From Chloroflexota bacterium (GTDB lineage: Bacteria > Chloroflexota > Limnocylindria > Limnocylindrales > CSP1-4), in assembly GCA_021802185.1 (NCBI GenBank), contig JAKAAV010000047.1, positions 1 through 9,900 on the forward strand: a stretch of DNA of 9,900 nt, in the 5' to 3' direction. Below, piece by piece: positions 7,008 to 9,900 of the stretch. The position numbers and the translations under genes are program-made. Every line of letters starts with the position of its first letter. The first letter of the stretch is position 1. Under the pieces are notes generated by a model. It searched no databases. It was not told the origin of the DNA and saw nothing but the letters and a program-made list of their open reading frames with translations.

Positions 7008-9653
7008 TCACTCCGACTCCTGTGCCGTCCCCGCCCTGGCGAGGCGCGGCACTGCCGCGCGGGCCGCGGCCGAATCGCGCATCGGCAGCCGAGTCCGCCG
7101 GACTCCATCGAACCTGTACAGCGCCTCCGCGACGGCGCCGGCCGTCGGCACGAGCGCGATCTCGCCGACACCCTTCGCGCCGTACGGCCCGTACGGCGAC
7201 GGCTCCTCGACGAAGATCACCTCGACCGGCGGCATGCCGAGCGGCGGGATGATCCCGAGCGACTTCAGCGTCATCGTCGTCGGCACGCCGTCCTTGACGG
7301 CGAACTCCTCGGTCAGTGAGTGGCCCAGCCCCATGTGCACGCCGCCCTCGATCTGGCCCTCGAGCAGCGTCGGGTTGATCGCCTTGCCCACGTCGTGCGC
7401 CGCGATGACCTTCGCCAGGCGCCCTTCGTCGTCGAGGATCACGACCTGCGTCGCCCAGGCGTACGCGAAGTGCGTGACGGGGTCCTCGATCGTCGCGTCG
7501 TCGGGCGAGGTCGTCCAGTCGACCTTGAACTCGCCGTAGAACTCGCGCCCCGCGAGCGAGGCGATCGGGCGTCCGTCGAGTGCCGCCCGCAGCTTGGCCG
7601 CCGCGTCGATCACCGCGCGGCCGCCGAGCATCGTCCCGCGCGAGGCCGTCGTCTGGCCGGTGTCGAGCTCGTGGTGCGTGTTGACCTGGACGGTCACGCA
7701 GCTCGCGTCGACGCCGAGCTCCTGGCAGGCGATCTGCCGGAGGACGGTGTCGACGCCCTGCCCCATCTCGGTCCACGAGTGGAACAGCGTCACGGTCCCG
7801 TCGGCCTCCGGACGGAGCACGGCCTTGCCGTACTCGATCATGCCGTTGCCGACGCCGGAGTTCTTGGCTGCGCACGCGACGCCCGCGTACTTCGCCCCCC
7901 GGTATGCGTCGCGGACCGCCAGCAGCGTCTGCCTGAGCCCGACCCCCGGGCCGAGGAGCTGCCCGGTCCCGAACCGGTCGCCCTCGGCGACCGCGTTCCG
8001 CCAGCGCATCTCCCAGGCGTCGATCCCGACCCGCTCGGCGAGCCGGTCGAGCATCCCCTCGATCGCGAAGTTCGCCTGGTTCGCGCCGAACCCGCGCATC
8101 GCGCCGCACGGCGGGTTGTTCGTGTAGACGGCGTTCGCCTCGACGTCCACATTCGGGACCCTGTAGGCGCTGCACGCGTGGCCGGCCGCCCGCTCGAGCA
8201 CCTTCGCACCGACGCTCGCGTACGCGCCCGTGTCGCCGACCATCCGCGCCCGGACCGCCAGCAGGTGCCCCTCGGCGTCGCACCCGACCGTGTACTCCAT
8301 CGTGATCGGGTGGCGCTTCACATGGAACCGCAGGCTCTCGGCGCGGCTCAGCGTGATCCGCGCGGGGCGTCCCGTGACGCGTGCGAGGAGCGCCGCCTGG
8401 CACTGGACGTTGAGGTCCTCCTTCGCCCCGAACGCCCCGCCGCTCGACACGAGCGTGACTCGGACGCGGTCTTCGGGCTCGCCGAGGAACGACGCGATCT
8501 GTCGCCGATCCTCCCAGATGCCCTGTCCCTGCGAGTAGACGTCGATCGTGCCGTCCTCGCACGGAACCGCGAGCGACGACTCGGGCTCGAGGAACGCATG
8601 CTCGATGAACTGCGTGCGGAACGTCTCGCTGGCGACGTGGGTCGCCGAGGCGAGCGCGGCGTCGACGTCGCCGCGCCGGATGCGCGACACCGACAGGATG
8701 TTGCCGCCGGGCTGCAGCACGGGCGCGCCGGGCTCCATCGCCGCGAACGGGTCGGTGACGGGCTCGAGCACCTCGTACTCGACCTCGACGAGCTTCGCCG
8801 CCTCGCGGGCCGCATGCCTCGTCTCGGCGGCGACCGCAGCCAGCACGTCGCCGACGTAGAGCGTCTCCTCGCCCTCGGCCACGAACTGCTTCCAGTCGAG
8901 CGTGATCGCACCCTGGATCCGCTCGCCCGGCACGTCGCGCCACGTGACGACCGACACGACGCCCGGGTACGCGCGCGCCTTCTCCGTGTCGATCCGCAGG
9001 ACGCGGGCGCGCGGGTGATCGGAGAACCGGATCGCGCCGTGGAGCATCCCTTCGACGACCATGTCGTTGACGTACGGCTTGTCCCCGAGCGCGAGCTCGC
9101 GGCCGCGGTAGCGCGCCGAGCGGCTCCCGACGCGGCCGCTCGTCTCGATCACGGGGAGCGGCTCGCCGCGCTTCGCCGCGGCGGACAGCGCGACGGCGTC
9201 GATGATCTTCACGTAGCCCGTGCATCGGCACAGGTTGCCGGCGAGGGACCGCGCGATCTCGTCACGCGACGGGTCGGGATTGCGCCCGAGCAGCGCCTCG
9301 GACTTCATCACGATTCCCGGCGAGCAGAACCCGCACTGGGACGCACCGGAGGCGACGAACGCGTCAGCCCAGCGCTCCCGGTCGGCCGGCGGGAGCCCCT
9401 CCTGCGTGAGCAGCGACTTGCCCGCTGCGCGCGTGGCGGGCTGTGCGCACGAGACGGCCGCGCGGCCGTCGAGGATGACCGTGCACGCCCCGCACGAGCC
9501 CTCCGGGGCGCACCCGTCCTTGACCGACGTGATGCCGAAGGTCTCGCGGAGCATCTCGAGCAGGGTCGTGCCCGGCCGGACGTCGGCCTCGACCCGGCGC
9601 CCGTTGAGCGTGAAGTCGAGGTGCACGAGCTCGTCGGTCTGCTGCTGTTCCAT
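7008..9653 (-). CDS. Fused [2Fe-2S]/molybdopterin xanthine dehydrogenase (selenium-dependent XDH type)
   Basis: An 881-aa molybdenum hydroxylase with iron-sulfur and molybdopterin parts in one chain and no FAD domain. The domain order matches the family annotated selenium-dependent xanthine dehydrogenase and resembles aldehyde oxidoreductase Mop. Seen: C48, C54, C57 and C69 (ferredoxin-like cluster); C107, C110, C142 and C144 (second cluster); a hammerhead domain (about 178-295); 'SQGQ' (374-377); 'GGAFGAKE' with E412; 'LERAAGH' with R488; 'GAMRGFG' (R520, F522); 'MGQG' (630-633); and 'KGVGE' with E831. E412, R488 and E831 align by hand with the purine-binding and catalytic residues Glu802, Arg880 and Glu1261 of bovine XDH, favouring a hypoxanthine/xanthine substrate. 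There is no in-frame TGA, so it is not a selenoprotein; any selenium would be in the cofactor. ATG 9653 precedes the conserved 'LDFTLNG' closely; its ribosome site is weak (GGGGGT). The frame stays open upstream, but that part is low-complexity. Confidence 0.9.
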   Translation of the reverse strand: MEQQQTDELVHLDFTLNGRRVEADVRPGTTLLEMLRETFGITSVKDGCAPEGSCGACTVILDGRAAVSCAQPATRAAGKSLLTQEGLPPADRERWADAFVASGASQCGFCSPGIVMKSEALLGRNPDPSRDEIARSLAGNLCRCTGYVKIIDAVALSAAAKRGEPLPVIETSGRVGSRSARYRGRELALGDKPYVNDMVVEGMLHGAIRFSDHPRARVLRIDTEKARAYPGVVSVVTWRDVPGERIQGAITLDWKQFVAEGEETLYVGDVLAAVAAETRHAAREAAKLVEVEYEVLEPVTDPFAAMEPGAPVLQPGGNILSVSRIRRGDVDAALASATHVASETFRTQFIEHAFLEPESSLAVPCEDGTIDVYSQGQGIWEDRRQIASFLGEPEDRVRVTLVSSGGAFGAKEDLNVQCQAALLARVTGRPARITLSRAESLRFHVKRHPITMEYTVGCDAEGHLLAVRARMVGDTGAYASVGAKVLERAAGHACSAYRVPNVDVEANAVYTNNPPCGAMRGFGANQANFAIEGMLDRLAERVGIDAWEMRWRNAVAEGDRFGTGQLLGPGVGLRQTLLAVRDAYRGAKYAGVACAAKNSGVGNGMIEYGKAVLRPEADGTVTLFHSWTEMGQGVDTVLRQIACQELGVDASCVTVQVNTHHELDTGQTTASRGTMLGGRAVIDAAAKLRAALDGRPIASLAGREFYGEFKVDWTTSPDDATIEDPVTHFAYAWATQVVILDDEGRLAKVIAAHDVGKAINPTLLEGQIEGGVHMGLGHSLTEEFAVKDGVPTTMTLKSLGIIPPLGMPPVEVIFVEEPSPYGPYGAKGVGEIALVPTAGAVAEALYRFDGVRRTRLPMRDSAAARAAVPRLARAGTAQESE

Positions 9654-9701
9654 GGCCGCCACGACCCCCGCTGTGTTCGCTGTCTCCGCCCGGCCGGTCT
9701 C

Positions 9702-9731
9702 GGCCGCGGGCGCCCGTCCGGACCCGCGGCC
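9702..9731. repeat. Inverted repeat, 9-bp perfect arms, in the leader of the fused XDH gene
   Basis: GGCCGCGGG (9702-9710) and CCCGCGGCC (9723-9731) are perfect complements around a 12-nt loop that itself contains TCCGGA. It lies about 50 nt upstream of the ATG at 9653 and would form a stable hairpin in the mRNA leader. No T-tract follows in the direction of transcription, so it is not a canonical terminator. Confidence 0.6.
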
Positions 9732-9759
9732 CCTCAGGGTCACCGGCGCTTCAGTGCCC

Positions 9760-9787
9760 GAGTCGTCAGCGCCGGCGCCGACGACTC
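9760..9787. promoter_or_regulatory. 28-bp near-perfect palindrome, operator-like
   Basis: Arms GAGTCGTC and GACGACTC flank the self-complementary core GCGCCGGCGC, with a single A/C mismatch pair (9768 and 9779): 13 of 14 positions pair. There is no loop, which suits a binding site for a dimeric regulator better than a terminator. It sits about 107 nt upstream of the fused XDH start. No factor can be named. Confidence 0.5.
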
Positions 9788-9796
9788 CGCCCGTCA

Positions 9797-9823
9797 GGTC
9801 CGCCGCCGCATTGGCGCCGGACC
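9797..9823. repeat. Inverted repeat downstream of the upstream gene
   Basis: GGTCCG (9797-9802) pairs with CGGACC (9818-9823). After one mismatch, four further pairs follow (CGCC with GGCG), around a 5-nt loop. It begins 17 nt past the stop of the upstream gene in the direction of transcription. No T-tract follows it; it may be an RNA-stabilising or attenuating hairpin. Confidence 0.45.
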
Positions 9824-9838
9824 GTCGGGACGCCCGAC
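9824..9838. repeat. Short hairpin directly after the upstream stop codon
   Basis: GTCGGG (9824-9829) and CCCGAC (9833-9838) form a 6-bp stem with a 3-nt loop, starting 2 nt after the stop codon of the upstream gene. It abuts the next inverted repeat. There is no T-tract, so terminator function is unproven. Confidence 0.35.
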
Positions 9839-9840
9839 CA

Positions 9841-9900
9841 TCAGGGTACGAATCTCGTCCCGGTCTCGCCTCGCAGCCCGCGGGCGATGTGCTCCGGGCT
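9841..9900 (-). CDS. C-terminal end of an upstream gene, possibly carbamate kinase
   Basis: Only 19 codons and a TGA stop are inside the window: SPEHIARGLRGETGTRFVP. The pattern 'ITSP..(I/A)...L.G..GTR(I/V)VP' is how many carbamate kinases end, as I recall the family. Such an enzyme would make ATP from carbamoyl phosphate, a late product of allantoin-type purine breakdown; carbamate kinase-like genes neighbour xanthine dehydrogenase-like genes in E. coli. The evidence is a short tail plus context, so both the reading frame and the family remain tentative. Confidence 0.38.
   Translation of the reverse strand, partial: SPEHIARGLRGETGTRFVP

Noticed and set aside
7008..9653. Selenocysteine in the fused xanthine dehydrogenase
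   Set aside because: The frame contains no internal TGA, and the two clusters and molybdenum-site motifs are complete. The family name refers to a selenium-containing cofactor, not to selenocysteine.
9654..9840. Sigma-70-type promoter in the gap upstream of the fused enzyme
   Set aside because: I searched the minus strand for -35/-10 boxes and found no AT-rich -10 element. A promoter may exist but cannot be placed from sequence.
9794..9841. Fifteen-codon ORF starting at an ATG that overlaps the upstream stop codon
   Set aside because: It has no ribosome site and an Arg/Pro-rich sequence, and it lies across the inverted repeats; most likely chance.
1..9900. tRNA or rRNA genes, CRISPR arrays, insertion sequences
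   Set aside because: The window is almost fully coding on the minus strand. No cloverleaf sequence, spaced direct repeats, transposase motifs or terminal repeats were seen.

Overview
The window is a very GC-rich stretch of bacterial DNA carrying one tightly packed, minus-strand gene cluster for purine breakdown. The base composition, frequent GTG starts and an F420/luciferase-like oxidoreductase would suit a high-GC actinobacterium (for example a Thermoleophilia-type lineage) or a GC-rich Chloroflexota. Nothing in the window fixes the phylum.

In transcription order (from high to low coordinates) the layout is as follows. (1) The last 19 codons of an upstream gene end at 9841; they look like the C-terminus of a carbamate kinase. 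(2) A 187-nt gap is rich in inverted repeats. (3) An 881-aa molybdenum hydroxylase follows (9653 to 7008), with the [2Fe-2S] domains fused to the molybdopterin domain, of the type usually annotated selenium-dependent xanthine dehydrogenase. (4) An 82-nt gap contains a possible 8-codon leader ORF. (5) A 342-aa luciferase-like (LLM class) flavin/F420 oxidoreductase lies at 6925 to 5897. (6) The FAD subunit of a three-subunit xanthine dehydrogenase lies at 5897 to 5013. (7) Its [2Fe-2S] subunit lies at 4993 to 4520. (8) An 8-oxoguanine deaminase-like amidohydrolase lies at 4452 to 2962. (9) The molybdopterin subunit, PucD-like, lies at 2960 to 591. (10) The N-terminal third of an adenine deaminase starts at 560 and runs off the left edge. 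Genes 5 to 10 are separated by 67 nt or less, and several touch or overlap.

Together these genes form a funnel to urate. Adenine deaminase would make hypoxanthine from adenine, one or both molybdenum hydroxylases would oxidise hypoxanthine and xanthine to urate, and 8-oxoguanine deaminase would convert 8-oxoguanine directly to urate. A carbamate kinase would fit the far end of such a pathway, where carbamoyl phosphate is turned into ATP. No uricase, permease, XdhC-type maturation factor or regulator is visible here.

Five points deserve a second look. An LLM oxidoreductase sits between the two molybdenum hydroxylases. The two molybdopterin subunits differ at a substrate-binding position by hand alignment (Arg versus Asn). 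The deaminase has Pro where the second His of the HxH metal motif is expected. The deaminase gene splits the genes of one enzyme. The intergenic region upstream of the fused enzyme holds four strong dyads, including a 28-bp near-perfect palindrome.
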